This document shows, piece by piece, positions 16,199 to 23,480 of a stretch of DNA of 64,000 nucleotides. A model generated the notes under the pieces. That model saw only the letters and a list, made by a program, of their open reading frames with translations, searched no databases and was not told the origin of the DNA. This stretch comes from Mesobacillus subterraneus. GTDB lineage: Bacteria > Bacillota > Bacilli > Bacillales > Cytobacillaceae. Within the stretch, counting starts at the first letter, position 1. Every line of letters begins with the position of its first letter. Position numbers and translations under genes: made by a program. The stretch spans positions 4,030,001-4,094,000 of the forward strand of contig NZ_CP129019.1 of the NCBI RefSeq assembly GCF_020524355.2, given 5' to 3'.

Positions 16199-16402
16199 TC
16201 ACTGCTTTTTGTTTGCCGCATATTCCATTGCCTTTTCAAACTTGCCTATGATGGCATCAATAGCAACCGTTCTCTCACCTGTATTTTCAGCGTATTCAAT
16301 TTCTTGATTGATTCCGACCCAGAAGGCGATTGCTGTATCGGTAGTCAATCTCTCCTCGATCACCTGGTCAATCATTTGGTCAAATTTATCAGCCTTCTTC
16401 AC
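16199..16402 (-). CDS. Hypothetical early phage protein, 67 aa
   Basis: Starts at GTG 16402 with AAGGAG eight bases upstream. A small helical protein (KADKFDQMIDQVIEERLTTD, then a helical C-terminal half ending YAANKKQ). It sits where the skin element has the small gene yqaH, whose product affects host replication initiation, but I cannot show similarity beyond position and size. Function left open. Confidence 0.6.
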   Translation of the reverse strand: MKKADKFDQMIDQVIEERLTTDTAIAFWVGINQEIEYAENTGERTVAIDAIIGKFEKAMEYAANKKQ

Positions 16403-16414
16403 TTCGCATTCTCC

Positions 16415-16495
16415 TTATTTCTTGGACTTATTTCTAAGCAAAAGGTACTTCTCCATTTTTGAAAGTTTCAGCCAATCACCAGCCTTAGTCTTCAT
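16415..16495 (-). CDS. Possible 26-residue microprotein
   Basis: An ATG overlapping the end of the preceding gene opens a 26-codon frame (MKTKAGDWLKLSKMEKYLLL then a basic tail) ending just upstream of the next gene's AAGGAG. It is basic and helical. GGTGGTGG precedes the start at a usable distance. It may be a real coupled microprotein or merely the spacer; coding is not proven. Confidence 0.3.
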   Translation of the reverse strand: MKTKAGDWLKLSKMEKYLLLRNKSKK

Positions 16496-16754
16496 GTACG
16501 ACCACCACCATCCTGACTTGTTTTCGCTTGAGTAAGAAATCAAGCCTTGCAACCATTTGATCTGTCTCTTTCTTCCTCTCCTGGAGCTTTGATAGTTCGT
16601 TCAAAGACATCATGAGGTTGGCAGCAGCAAGCTTCGCTTCTTTCAAATCACCTTTCATCAGGCTTTCTTCCACCCGGCTGATATTGGTCCAAGACGCTCT
16701 GTACTCCGAAACCGCGTTTGCTGCGTCTCTTTCTAAAAATTGATCTCTGTTCAT
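16485..16754 (-). CDS. Hypothetical early phage protein, 89 aa
   Basis: The frame is open to 16835, but the ATG at 16754 overlaps the upstream stop as ATGA and has GGAGG ten bases before it, so I start there (MNRDQFLERDAANAVSE). The protein is mostly helical with a coiled-coil-like segment (LMMSLNELSKLQERKKETDQ) and a hydrophobic C-terminus (VRMVVVVHED). No family recognised. It is part of the early operon repressed by the CAAC-N5-GTTG operators. Confidence 0.6.
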   Translation of the reverse strand: MNRDQFLERDAANAVSEYRASWTNISRVEESLMKGDLKEAKLAAANLMMSLNELSKLQERKKETDQMVARLDFLLKRKQVRMVVVVHED

Positions 16755-17281
16755 TTCTTGATGAACCTCCTCTGTATTAACTTCACTTTGTGCTGTGTCC
16801 AGACTTTCACCCACGAAATCCCATATTCTTTGCATACAACTGCAACATAATGGTTCAGTGCTGTGATAGCATCGATGCTCTCCATGATGGATTTTTCAAT
16901 CTCTTCGATATCCAACCGTTCGACGCATCTGGGATTTACTGTGAGCTTTTCTGAAGCCTTTTTAATGGATAGAATCGCTTCTTCGAGCTCTTCCTTCGTC
17001 TTCATGGTGACTGTCATCCTATGTAGGTCGGCCGCGTCTCCATCGAGTTTCATGGGACCCCAGCCGATATACTCTGCAGCTGCCTCCATCGCAACGAATG
17101 GATTGTTATGTTTTTCCGTGTAGTACTTGGACAGTTCTGGCTGTACCTGGTAACGTCCGTTCTCCTGTTGGGAAATCGATTCCCGGGAGCCGTAATATTC
17201 ATCGAATGTCATTTCTAGTTGTGTGATTCCGGCTTCTTTCCGGGCCGCTCTGGCAGCTAGTGAGGCTCTACCATTCGGCAT
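16751..17281 (-). CDS. XRE-family helix-turn-helix protein, 176 aa
   Basis: Start at ATG 17281 (MPNGRASLAARAARKEAGIT), preceded by GGGGGTG; the frame itself extends to 17305. Residues ~8-60 read as an XRE-type helix-turn-helix in which the recognition part is ESISQQENGRYQVQPE, and the segment IGWGPMKLDGDA follows. The remaining ~100 residues are helical, with no recognised domain. Such proteins in early phage operons act as secondary regulators of lysis-lysogeny or of replication genes. Target unknown. Confidence 0.65.
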   Translation of the reverse strand: MPNGRASLAARAARKEAGITQLEMTFDEYYGSRESISQQENGRYQVQPELSKYYTEKHNNPFVAMEAAAEYIGWGPMKLDGDAADLHRMTVTMKTKEELEEAILSIKKASEKLTVNPRCVERLDIEEIEKSIMESIDAITALNHYVAVVCKEYGISWVKVWTQHKVKLIQRRFIKK

Positions 17282-17311
17282 TTTCAAACACCCCCTTTCT
17301 ACCATTTACCT

Positions 17312-17641
17312 TTATACACTTTTAGTAGAATTTAATTGAACAACATTCCTAGTGTAGTAGGAGGTATTCTCCTCCACCCATCGAGTATTCTTTTCGATCC
17401 ACTTGAACAACAAGTGGGTTGGTACGAGTACACCAGCTTCTCTGAAAACTGGGAAGTCTGGACGATTAAGTAATTCAGATGCTTTTGCTTCTTTGATATT
17501 GAGCAACTGCATAAACTGTTTTCTTGTCAGCATAGGAGGAAGCTGCGTTGTGCGAAAGTCCTGCAAAGCCTTTGCGACTTCCTCCCTGACGATCTCGCTG
17601 AACATTTCTTTAAAAGCACTTGTATCGAGACTTAACATCAA
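17312..17641 (-). CDS. Excisionase-like DNA-binding protein, 109 aa
   Basis: The N-terminal 35 residues are an amphipathic helix (FKEMFSEIVREEVAKALQDF), and residues ~38-90 form a winged-helix of the MerR/excisionase type: LTRKQFMQLLNIKEAKASEL, then RPDFPVFREAGV and VPTHLLFKWIEKN. This layout matches the small Bacillus phage proteins annotated as excisionase-family or group-specific regulators. It may promote excision with the integrase at the other end of the lysogeny block, or act as an early regulator; the sequence does not decide between them. Confidence 0.65.
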   Translation of the reverse strand: MMLSLDTSAFKEMFSEIVREEVAKALQDFRTTQLPPMLTRKQFMQLLNIKEAKASELLNRPDFPVFREAGVLVPTHLLFKWIEKNTRWVEENTSYYTRNVVQLNSTKSV

Positions 17642-17651
17642 GAACTCCTCC

Positions 17652-17801
17652 TTATAATTTGATGACTTGTTGCTGGCAGAGTTCGTTTAGCTCAAACTGA
17701 ACTTCCTTGATAACTCCTGGAACCTCTGCGTAGCTGACATTGTTTTCTGAAAGAATTGAAATGATTTGATTGACGATTCGTTCTCTTTGTTTTGGACTCA
17801 T
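17652..17801 (-). CDS. Small early phage protein, 49 aa
   Basis: Translated directly: ATG at 17801 overlaps the stop of the 134-residue gene as ATGA, and AGGAGG lies close upstream. The protein starts MSPKQRERIVNQIISILSEN and continues with a second helix (VPGVIKEVQFELNEL). It is helical and neutral, below the 60-residue cut-off of ordinary gene finding. Function unknown. Confidence 0.65.
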   Translation of the reverse strand: MSPKQRERIVNQIISILSENNVSYAEVPGVIKEVQFELNELCQQQVIKL

Positions 17802-18202
17802 ATTGGACCTCCTGTAGGATTTTCTTCATCTTGTTGATAAAGACAGATAAGTTGTTTTAGGAAATTATCACTTTGCTTCTCAAGAATTTCTTCACACTTG
17901 TCTTGAAAGGGTTTTGAAGCGATAAACTCACGAAAACCAACCAGTTGATTTGATTCCTTTGGTTCATCAATCTTCTGTAATGAATTTAGGTCTTTAACTA
18001 GATATTCAGCTAACTCTCTACCGTCGTGTTCAATTGACACTGAGATTGCCGCCGTTGCCGCGGTGGCTTTCTCTTCATGAAGAGATTTGATGATTTTGAT
18101 CGCTGTCAGTAACTCCTGGTCAGTTAATTTTTCTTTATCCGCTTGTTCCGTTACTACATATGCAAATCGGAGTGAACGGATTAATGATTTTCGTTCTTTC
18201 AT
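17798..18202 (-). CDS. Hypothetical early phage protein, 134 aa
   Basis: First gene after the fifth operator (18234-18246) and the Cro-like gene. CTAAGGAGGCC lies seven bases before the ATG. The protein is helical throughout; a Thr/Ala-rich stretch (HEEKATAATAAISVSIEHD) in the middle is its most distinctive feature. I do not recognise a family. Early position and likely operator control suggest expression soon after induction. Confidence 0.6.
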   Translation of the reverse strand: MKERKSLIRSLRFAYVVTEQADKEKLTDQELLTAIKIIKSLHEEKATAATAAISVSIEHDGRELAEYLVKDLNSLQKIDEPKESNQLVGFREFIASKPFQDKCEEILEKQSDNFLKQLICLYQQDEENPTGGPI

Positions 18203-18233
18203 ATTGGCCTCCTTAGGCAGAGTTGACTTCCCT

Positions 18234-18246
18234 CAACTTTTTGTTG
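18234..18246. promoter_or_regulatory. Repressor operator O1 (CAAC-N5-GTTG)
   Basis: Perfect CAAC/GTTG inverted repeat with a TTTTT centre between the Cro-like gene and the early operon. It matches the four sites in the divergent intergenic region 18472-18637, so it likely gives the repressor a second point of control over the early genes. Confidence 0.7.
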
Positions 18247-18255
18247 GGTTTAACT

Positions 18256-18471
18256 TCAAAAAAAAATCTCATTAGGATTTACATCAAACAGTTTTGAAAT
18301 AGCAAGAGCTATATTAAGTTTCGGAGTTCTAACTCCTTGTTCTATCATTCCGTAATAGCTTTCACTTATTTCAATATCATGATGGTTCTTTAATTGATCA
18401 ACTACGTCTTTCTGCAACCAATCTTTATCTTTTCTTAAGGCAACAAGATTATCTCTGCGTTGTTGTACCAT
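18256..18471 (-). CDS. Cro-like XRE repressor, 71 aa
   Basis: A single-domain XRE helix-turn-helix protein: RRDNLVALRKDKDWLQKDV, then the recognition helix SESYYGMIEQGVRTPKL and a final LFDVNPNEIFF, the typical C-terminal of Bacillus phage and Xre-type regulators. It is divergently transcribed from the CI-type gene with four shared operators between them, the classic genetic switch arrangement. It should bind the same CAAC-N5-GTTG sites with a different order of preference. Confidence 0.85.
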   Translation of the reverse strand: MVQQRRDNLVALRKDKDWLQKDVVDQLKNHHDIEISESYYGMIEQGVRTPKLNIALAISKLFDVNPNEIFF

Positions 18472-18482
18472 ATGACACCTCC

Positions 18483-18495
18483 CAACATTTTGTTG
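18483..18495. promoter_or_regulatory. Repressor operator O2 (CAAC-N5-GTTG)
   Basis: CAAC-ATTTT-GTTG. It lies just downstream of the minus-strand -10 box of the Cro promoter, close to the expected transcription start, where occupancy would block initiation. Confidence 0.75.
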
Positions 18496-18500
18496 TTTTT

Positions 18501-18529
18501 AGTTTACCCAACAAAAAGTTGTTTGTCAA
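18501..18529 (-). promoter_or_regulatory. Early (Cro) promoter
   Basis: Minus-strand TTGACA (18529-18524), a 17-bp spacer and TAAACT (18506-18501) fit a vegetative sigma promoter. Operator O3 fills the spacer, so repressor binding would exclude RNA polymerase. Confidence 0.7.
18509..18521. promoter_or_regulatory. Repressor operator O3 (CAAC-N5-GTTG)
   Basis: CAAC-AAAAA-GTTG, located between the -35 and -10 boxes of the Cro promoter. Spacing from O2 centre is 26 bp. Confidence 0.75.
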
Positions 18530-18539
18530 CACCATTACA

Positions 18540-18552
18540 CAATTTTTTGTTG
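18540..18552. promoter_or_regulatory. Repressor operator O4 (CAAT-N5-GTTG variant)
   Basis: CAAT-TTTTT-GTTG, one base off the consensus, between the two divergent promoters. Likely a weaker site. Confidence 0.6.
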
Positions 18553-18578
18553 TATTAATTTGTTTAGGTTTATCTGCC

Positions 18579-18597
18579 CAACTGTAAGTTGTATAAT
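18579..18597. promoter_or_regulatory. Repressor operator O5 and CI promoter -10
   Basis: CAAC-TGTAA-GTTG (18579-18591) abuts a perfect plus-strand TATAAT (18592-18597) upstream of the CI-type gene. Binding here would autoregulate the repressor. The -35 (TTTATC at 17 bp) is poor, as expected for an activated or weak maintenance promoter. Confidence 0.65.
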
Positions 18598-18637
18598 GAT
18601 ATTATTCTGAAGATAGAAATAGAAACGGGGAGTATTT

Positions 18638-19072
18638 ATGTCAATACTCGCAGAGAGATTGAGGGAGTTAAGAAAGAAGAAGAAATTAACTCAAAAAGAT
18701 ATTGCTACTTTTCTAGGAATTAGTGAAAGTGGTTATGGTTATTATGAACAAGGGCGCAATGAGCCTTCATTGGAGACATTAAGAAAATTAGCAACTAAAT
18801 ATGATGTTTCCGTTTCATATCTCACGGGCGAAAATGAAGTAATTGAACGTAAAGCTAAGCCTTCGAATAAAGACGAAAAAGATATTGCTAAACGAATGGA
18901 AGAGTTTAGAAAGGATATAACTAGCCAGGATGGCTTAAGTTTCATGGGAGAGCCTATGAGTGAAGAGGCAATCGAATCATTGGCTGAAGCAATGGAACAT
19001 ATTTTCCGTCAAACTCAAAGGATTAATAAAAAATACATTCCTAAAAAGTATAGAGATAAAGAAAACGAATAG
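18638..19072 (+). CDS. CI-type phage repressor, XRE family
   Basis: A 144-residue repressor. Residues 1-60 are a canonical XRE helix-turn-helix: LAERLRELRKKKKLTQKDIA, then ESGYGYYEQGRNEPSLETL and DVSVSYLTGEN. The C-terminal ~75 residues are helical and hydrophilic, without a RecA-cleavable serine peptidase domain, so induction probably depends on the ImmA-like protease encoded next. GGGGAG precedes the ATG. This is the ImmR/ImmA arrangement known from ICEBs1 and many Bacillus prophages. It should bind the CAAC-N5-GTTG operators to hold lysogeny. Confidence 0.9.
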   Translation: MSILAERLRELRKKKKLTQKDIATFLGISESGYGYYEQGRNEPSLETLRKLATKYDVSVSYLTGENEVIERKAKPSNKDEKDIAKRMEEFRKDITSQDGLSFMGEPMSEEAIESLAEAMEHIFRQTQRINKKYIPKKYRDKENE

Positions 19073-19090
19073 GGATGCGAGGCGATTTCA

Positions 19091-19519
19091 GTGAGTTGGG
19101 TTAAAGAAGTAGTGAAAAACATAGTGGCAAGATACAATACCAGCGATCCTTTCGAATTGGCCTCGCTAAAAAAAATCGAAGTTGTTGAATTAAACCTTCA
19201 TGATGAAATTAAAGGGTTTTATAAATACGACAAAAGAAACAGATTCATAGTGCTCAATAGCAACTTAGAAAGTTTCCACCAAAAGTTTGTCTGCGCTCAT
19301 GAATTGGGACACGCTGAACTACATTCCAGATTAAACACACCTTTCCTTAGGGCTAGCACATTATACTCATCGAGCCGGGTTGAAGTTGAAGCAAATACTT
19401 TCGCTGTAGAATTGCTTATTCCAGATAACATTATAACAAAGGACTACCAATCTACTATTTTCGAGGCAGCTGCCGAGTATGGTGTACCGAGAGAAGTCGT
19501 ACACCTAAAAAATTTTTAG
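19091..19519 (+). CDS. ImmA/IrrE-type metallopeptidase
   Basis: A 142-residue protease beginning at GTG 19091. It holds the zinc motif HELGH at residues 70-74 and a downstream acidic ligand in the RVEVEANTFAVELLIP segment (~residue 103), the family hallmark. By analogy with ImmA of ICEBs1 it would cleave the CI-type repressor encoded 18 bp upstream and so trigger induction in response to DNA damage or a host signal. The gene order repressor-protease-integrase supports this. The substrate is inferred. Confidence 0.9.
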   Translation: MSWVKEVVKNIVARYNTSDPFELASLKKIEVVELNLHDEIKGFYKYDKRNRFIVLNSNLESFHQKFVCAHELGHAELHSRLNTPFLRASTLYSSSRVEVEANTFAVELLIPDNIITKDYQSTIFEAAAEYGVPREVVHLKNF

Positions 19520-19584
19520 GTATCACTGGGTGTTTTGCCCATTAATACATATATTTTCATTATTAACAATAGGAGGACATTGAA

Positions 19585-19962
19585 ATGGGAATTATAAGTG
19601 GACTTTTAGGAAATGCTGCATCGGTTGATCCAAAAGAAATCAAAAAGAGTTACGAATCTATTTTTTATCCTGGAGAAGAAATCGAGGTTGCTTTTAAATT
19701 AGTGAGGGACTCGATTATTTTCACCGATAAGCGCTTGGTGCTAGTGGACGTTCAAGGGATGACAGGTAAAAAAGTTGAATATCATTCTATCCCTTATAAA
19801 AGCATTTCTCATTTCAGTGTTGAGACGGCTGGAACTTTCGATTTAGATGCCGAACTGAAGATTTGGATTTCTGGCGCTCAGCTACCAGCTATCTCAAAAC
19901 AGTTCAAAAAGGACAAAAGTATTTACGATATCCAGAAGCTTTTAGCTAAGGTTTGTGGGTAA
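19585..19962 (+). CDS. Bacterial PH-domain protein (PF08000-like)
   Basis: A 125-residue protein with AGGAGG before its ATG. After an N-terminal GLLGNAASVDPKEIKK segment, the sequence YPGEEIEVAFKLVRDSIIFT, then DKRLVLVDVQGMTGKKVEYH and SIPYKSISHFSVE is the bacterial pleckstrin-homology (bPH, YvbH/DUF1696-type) fold. Homologues are common in Bacillus chromosomes with no firm function. Its place in the lysogeny block, expressed with the repressor, makes it a candidate lysogenic-conversion gene. A terminator follows. Confidence 0.8.
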   Translation: MGIISGLLGNAASVDPKEIKKSYESIFYPGEEIEVAFKLVRDSIIFTDKRLVLVDVQGMTGKKVEYHSIPYKSISHFSVETAGTFDLDAELKIWISGAQLPAISKQFKKDKSIYDIQKLLAKVCG

Positions 19963-19979
19963 TCGCATTAATAAATATC

Positions 19980-20003
19980 AAGCCCGATCTTGGGCTTTTC
20001 TTT
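19980..20003 (+). terminator. Rho-independent terminator after PH-domain gene
   Basis: AGCCC/GGGCT stem with a five-base loop and a trailing T-rich run. It separates the repressor-protease-PH transcript from the integrase. Confidence 0.75.
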
Positions 20004-20056
20004 TACACTTAAATTCGAACAAATGTTCCATTCGAGTTTGAAGGAGGACTTAAACA

Positions 20057-21205
20057 ATGGCTTATTTCCAACAAGTGCCCGCCAAAAACAAGCAGGGCTA
20101 CAAATGGAAGTGTACGGATGAAGGGCCTCGCGATCCGATTACAGGCAAACGCAGGCAGGTAACAAGGAGGGGTAACACTAAAAAGGAGGCTCAAGAACGC
20201 GTTAATGAAGCAATCGAGGAAATCAAAAAGAACGATGCAAATGGCATTGGTGCCGATTTATTGGAAATCAAGGTAAGAGACTTGTTTGAACAATGGTTTG
20301 AGTTAATCATGAAACGCAAAGTAAAAGAAACTACATTTAGAGAATACCGGAATGCCACTAACCACAGGATTATCCCCGTTATAGGAGAATACAAAGTTGT
20401 CAAACTTAACTCTATCATCCTACAAAAATATATTAACAACTTGTCTGATGAAGGACTTTCTCCCAGATACGTTGAGTATATTAGCACCATTCTTTATGGA
20501 GCATTAGAGGCAGCTCGTAAATGGAAAATCATTCAGGTGAATCCACTGATTGAAGTGGAGAAGCCAAGACCCAGGAGAAAAGATTATGTTACCTGGACAG
20601 TACAAGAGATGAATACTTTTCTGACAGTTGCTAAGTTGACAGACTTAAGAACGTTTTCTGTGGTGACTACAGCCATTAAAACAGGTGGACGCCGTGGAGA
20701 GATTCTCTCCCTCTTGTGGTCTGATATTGATTTTGAGAATAATGTGATTAGTTTGGAACGATCTCTTGTGTATGACGACAAGGGATGGCGCTTTAGTACC
20801 CCTAAGTCGGCCAGCTCAGTTAGGAAGGTTAAGGTCGGGGAGTCATTGATCCAGGACCTGAAGGAATGGCGAACACATCAGAAAAAAATGAAGATGGCTT
20901 TTCGTGATACCTTTGAGGACAATAATTTAATTTTCACCACATCCACAGGGAAACCGATATTCCCGAGATCATTAACCACCCAGTTTAATCAACTCATAAA
21001 GACCGCTAATGTTCCTAAAATCCGTTTTCACGACCTAAGACATACCCATGCGACGATGTGCCTCGAGGCCGGAATGTCTCTTAAAGAGGTGCAGGATAGA
21101 TTGGGTCACAGCAGCATTAAAACAACAGGGGATGTCTATGCGCATGTGACCGAATCCATGAAAGAAAAATCTGCTGATTTGTTCGAAAAATTCATCTCGA
21201 AATGA
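20057..21205 (+). CDS. Prophage tyrosine integrase
   Basis: A 382-residue integrase with AAGGAGG before the ATG. The N-terminal ~60 residues are the AP2-like arm-binding domain (NKQGYKWKCTDEGPRDPITG), residues ~75-165 the SAM-like core-binding domain, and the remainder the catalytic domain: Arg in TGGRRGEILSLLW, the HDLRHTHATM box (His-x-x-Arg-His, about residues 322-327), a LGHSSIKTTGDVYAHV block containing the second His and the nucleophile Tyr (~357). Family and layout match Tn916/ICEBs1-like phage integrases. It lies at the prophage end, beside rlmCD, the probable attachment site. Confidence 0.95.
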   Translation: MAYFQQVPAKNKQGYKWKCTDEGPRDPITGKRRQVTRRGNTKKEAQERVNEAIEEIKKNDANGIGADLLEIKVRDLFEQWFELIMKRKVKETTFREYRNATNHRIIPVIGEYKVVKLNSIILQKYINNLSDEGLSPRYVEYISTILYGALEAARKWKIIQVNPLIEVEKPRPRRKDYVTWTVQEMNTFLTVAKLTDLRTFSVVTTAIKTGGRRGEILSLLWSDIDFENNVISLERSLVYDDKGWRFSTPKSASSVRKVKVGESLIQDLKEWRTHQKKMKMAFRDTFEDNNLIFTTSTGKPIFPRSLTTQFNQLIKTANVPKIRFHDLRHTHATMCLEAGMSLKEVQDRLGHSSIKTTGDVYAHVTESMKEKSADLFEKFISK

Positions 21206-21267
21206 TGTTTTCGCAAGAAATGTGGTCAGGATGTGGTCAAGGTGGTCATCTCTTGCTAAAAAACCCT
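21206..21267. other. Prophage-host junction, probable attachment region
   Basis: The 62 bp between the integrase stop and the rlmCD stop carry three spaced copies of (T)GTGGTCA and then rlmCD-distal sequence. No second copy is in the window because the other prophage end is beyond the left edge, so the core repeat cannot be delimited. Confidence 0.5.
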
Positions 21268-22641
21268 TTAAATCAAGGATAGTTTCACTACCGCTTCAAT
21301 ATGTGTCGTCTGCGGAAACATATCCACTGGCTGTACTTCAACTGTCTTGTACCCGCCATCTTCAAGGATTCGCAAATCCCTCGCGAGGGTGGCCGGGTTA
21401 CATGACACATAAACAACCTTCTTTGGCTTCATATCAATAATAGTCTGCAGGAGTGCTTCATCGCAGCCTTTTCTTGGTGGGTCGACAACCAAAACGTCTG
21501 CTGTGTTCCCTTCTTTGTACCATGCCGGAATGACGGTTTCGGCTTCACCGACTGCAAATTCTGCGTTGGTGATGCCGTTCAGTTCGGCGTTTCGTTTTGC
21601 GTCTTCGATGGCTTCGGGGACGATTTCGACGCCGAGTACCTTTTTTGCTTTTTGCGCTAAAAATAACGAGATGGTTCCAATGCCGCAATAGGCATCTATG
21701 ACGGATTCTTCGCCTGAAAGCTCTGCATACTCCAGTGCTTTGTCGTAGAGCACTTTTGTCTGTTCAGGATTCACCTGGTAAAATGAACGGGCTGAGATTG
21801 CGAACTTGATGTCACCGATATAGTCGTAGATGACCTCGCTGCCCCAGAGGACCTCCGTTTTGTCTCCCATGATGACATTCGTTTTCTTCGAGTTCACGTT
21901 ATGCACAATCGATTTTACCTTAGGAAGCCTTGCAATGATTTCCTCGACCAGTTTGTTTCGTTGAGGAATCTCATTCGTCCTGGTCACAATAACAACCATC
22001 AGCTCACCGGTTTGTCTCCCGTAACGGGCTATGATGTGGCGCAGCACGCCTTTGTGTTTTTCCTCATTATATGGCTGAATGCCAAGTTCACTGGAGGTCT
22101 CTTTCACCGCCTGTACGGCTTCGTTGATTTCATCGAGATGCAGCAAACTCTCATTCGTATCGACGATTTCATGGCTCCGCGGCTTGAAGAAGCCTGCAAT
22201 CAGCTTGCCATCCTTCTCTCCAACAGGCACCTGGGCTTTGTTCCGATAATGCCACGGGTTGTCCATTCCCAAAATCGGGTGTACCACAACATCCTCAAGC
22301 TTGCCGATTCGCGTCAGAACTTGCTTTACCTGGTTTTCCTTATACTTCAGCTGGCCCTCGTAATTGATATGCTGCAGCTGGCAGCCGCCGTATTTATGGG
22401 CATCATCAGCAGGACACTCAACACGGAAGGTGCTTCTTTCAAGTATCTCCATCAAGCGTCCAAAGCCGTATCCCTTGTTCACCTTGGTTACTTTAATTTT
22501 TGCCTTTTCGCCAGGAAGTCCGCCCTGGACAAAAATCGGATAGCCGTCAACCTTGGCTACACCCGCTCCGTCATGCGTCAAATCCTCAAATACTACATCT
22601 ATAAAATCGTTCTTTTTAACCGGGATTGTTTTACTCATCAT
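21268..22641 (-). CDS. rlmCD: 23S rRNA (uracil-C5)-methyltransferase RlmCD
   Basis: A 457-residue RumA/TrmA-family enzyme that uses S-adenosylmethionine to make the m5U marks of 23S rRNA (U747 and U1939 in E. coli numbering; one enzyme does both in Bacillus). The N-terminal ~60 residues are a TRAM RNA-binding domain. A cysteine loop ([17 protein letters not shown]) follows, then the SAM-binding [14 protein letters not shown], the [12 protein letters not shown] motif, and the catalytic Cys in [14 protein letters not shown]. The gene is complete although the prophage integrated beside its 3' end, so the site probably duplicates its last bases. It corresponds to yefA of B. subtilis. Confidence 0.95.
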   Translation of the reverse strand: MMSKTIPVKKNDFIDVVFEDLTHDGAGVAKVDGYPIFVQGGLPGEKAKIKVTKVNKGYGFGRLMEILERSTFRVECPADDAHKYGGCQLQHINYEGQLKYKENQVKQVLTRIGKLEDVVVHPILGMDNPWHYRNKAQVPVGEKDGKLIAGFFKPRSHEIVDTNESLLHLDEINEAVQAVKETSSELGIQPYNEEKHKGVLRHIIARYGRQTGELMVVIVTRTNEIPQRNKLVEEIIARLPKVKSIVHNVNSKKTNVIMGDKTEVLWGSEVIYDYIGDIKFAISARSFYQVNPEQTKVLYDKALEYAELSGEESVIDAYCGIGTISLFLAQKAKKVLGVEIVPEAIEDAKRNAELNGITNAEFAVGEAETVIPAWYKEGNTADVLVVDPPRKGCDEALLQTIIDMKPKKVVYVSCNPATLARDLRILEDGGYKTVEVQPVDMFPQTTHIEAVVKLSLI

Positions 22642-22734
22642 TTCAAGTCCTTTGCTGTGAATTAGCTAAGTCAGATTTTATCATATTAAAACAGGGATTG
22701 CGAAAGGCATTAACCGAGTTTCTTAAATATTTAA

Positions 22735-22766
22735 GGGCGAACCGACCAAGTCGTTTTGCCCTTTTT
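22735..22766. terminator. Hairpin between rlmCD and Gly-rich gene
   Basis: GGGC...GCCC outer stem with an inner CGAC/GTCG pairing. The T-run lies on the plus strand; on the minus strand the hairpin ends the Gly-rich transcript only with a weak U-rich tail. Orientation therefore uncertain. Confidence 0.5.
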
Positions 22767-22773
22767 CACAAAA

Positions 22774-23178
22774 TCACCAGTCTTGGGGCCCATAGCCTCC
22801 AGACCATGGTTGCTGGTAGCCATAACCGCCAGCTCCCGGTGTTCCTTGATAACCACCATAACCTCCAAAACCCGAAGCGCCTTGGAATCCATATCCGCCA
22901 AAGCCGGGAGCACCCTGATAACCATAGCCCAGACCTCCCTGGTAGCCGTATCCTGGTCCTCCCTGGAAACCATAGCCTCCGAAGCCCGGACCACCCTGAT
23001 AACCGTATCCTCCAAAACCGGCTCCTCCTGGATATCCATACCCAGCGCCATTAAGCAATTGTCCTCCCAGATAACCGATCCCAGCACCTAATAAACCAGC
23101 AGCAAGCGTACCGGCACCGTCAGTTCCGAACGTTCTGGGATCATGAATATATCGCTTGTTATGTGAGTGCATATACAT
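22774..23178 (-). CDS. Gly/Tyr-rich repeat protein, 134 aa
   Basis: After a short N-terminal segment (MHSHNKRYIHDPRTFGTD) and a glycine-zipper-like stretch (LAAGLLGAGIGYLGGQLL), the protein consists of ~10 imperfect GGYGYQGGxGFG units with Gly and Tyr at regular spacing. GAGGGG lies nine bases before the ATG. Opposite-strand frames here are shadows of the low-complexity DNA. Gly/Tyr-rich proteins of this type occur in Bacillus as spore-coat or cell-surface proteins; the exact role is unknown. The internal repeats make the region prone to expansion. Confidence 0.7.
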   Translation of the reverse strand: MYMHSHNKRYIHDPRTFGTDGAGTLAAGLLGAGIGYLGGQLLNGAGYGYPGGAGFGGYGYQGGPGFGGYGFQGGPGYGYQGGLGYGYQGAPGFGGYGFQGASGFGGYGGYQGTPGAGGYGYQQPWSGGYGPQDW

Positions 23179-23270
23179 TTAAATTGTCCCCTCTCTATCG
23201 GTGTTTGTAATGTCCCTATAACACCCTATGTAAGATTAGGCAATTGGATTGGGGAATCTGCCTACTCTTC

Positions 23271-23460
23271 ATGAAATTGGGCAGCCAATTAATGCATCAG
23301 GTGTTAGACGAAAAAGACTTCGTCACCGCCCCAGATATGGAACAAAGAATAAGCAAAAGCCAGGTACAATTGATCAAGTGGATTGTCGGAACGGAGATCA
23401 GCTCAATTTCCATCATTATTGCTCTTATTGAATTCTTAAAAAAAAAGCGGAGGAAAAATA
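23271..23460 (+). pseudogene. Possible remnant of a small membrane protein
   Basis: The frame reads EKDFVTAPDMEQRISKSQVQ followed by LIKWIVGTEISSISIIIALI and a KKKRRK tail: a short coiled-coil part, one membrane helix and a basic end, the C-terminal half seen in small single-span Bacillus proteins. It has no ribosome site, no plausible N-terminus and runs on into the antisense of the next gene, so it looks like a decayed fragment rather than a gene. Weakly supported. Confidence 0.25.
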
Positions 23461-23472
23461 TAATCCCTCCAC
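23436..23472 (-). terminator. Rho-independent terminator of BsuPI-like gene
   Basis: Minus-strand GTGGAGG/CCTCCGC stem with an AT-rich loop and a run of nine Ts, directly after the lipoprotein stop. Confidence 0.8.
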
Positions 23473-23480
23473 TTTCCTTT

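Noticed and set aside
15982..16239. 85-codon minus-strand frame across the yqaI upstream interval
   Set aside because: It overlaps the two better-supported neighbours out of frame, has no Shine-Dalgarno sequence, and crosses the nested palindrome.
20057..21267. Search for the attachment-site direct repeat
   Set aside because: Only one prophage end is in the window; short GTGGTCA repeats near the integrase are arm-type or accidental and do not define a core.
22626..23091. Two plus-strand frames opposite the Gly-rich gene
   Set aside because: Antisense translations of the low-complexity repeat; they have no ribosome sites, while the minus-strand frame has GAGGGG and a coherent N-terminus.
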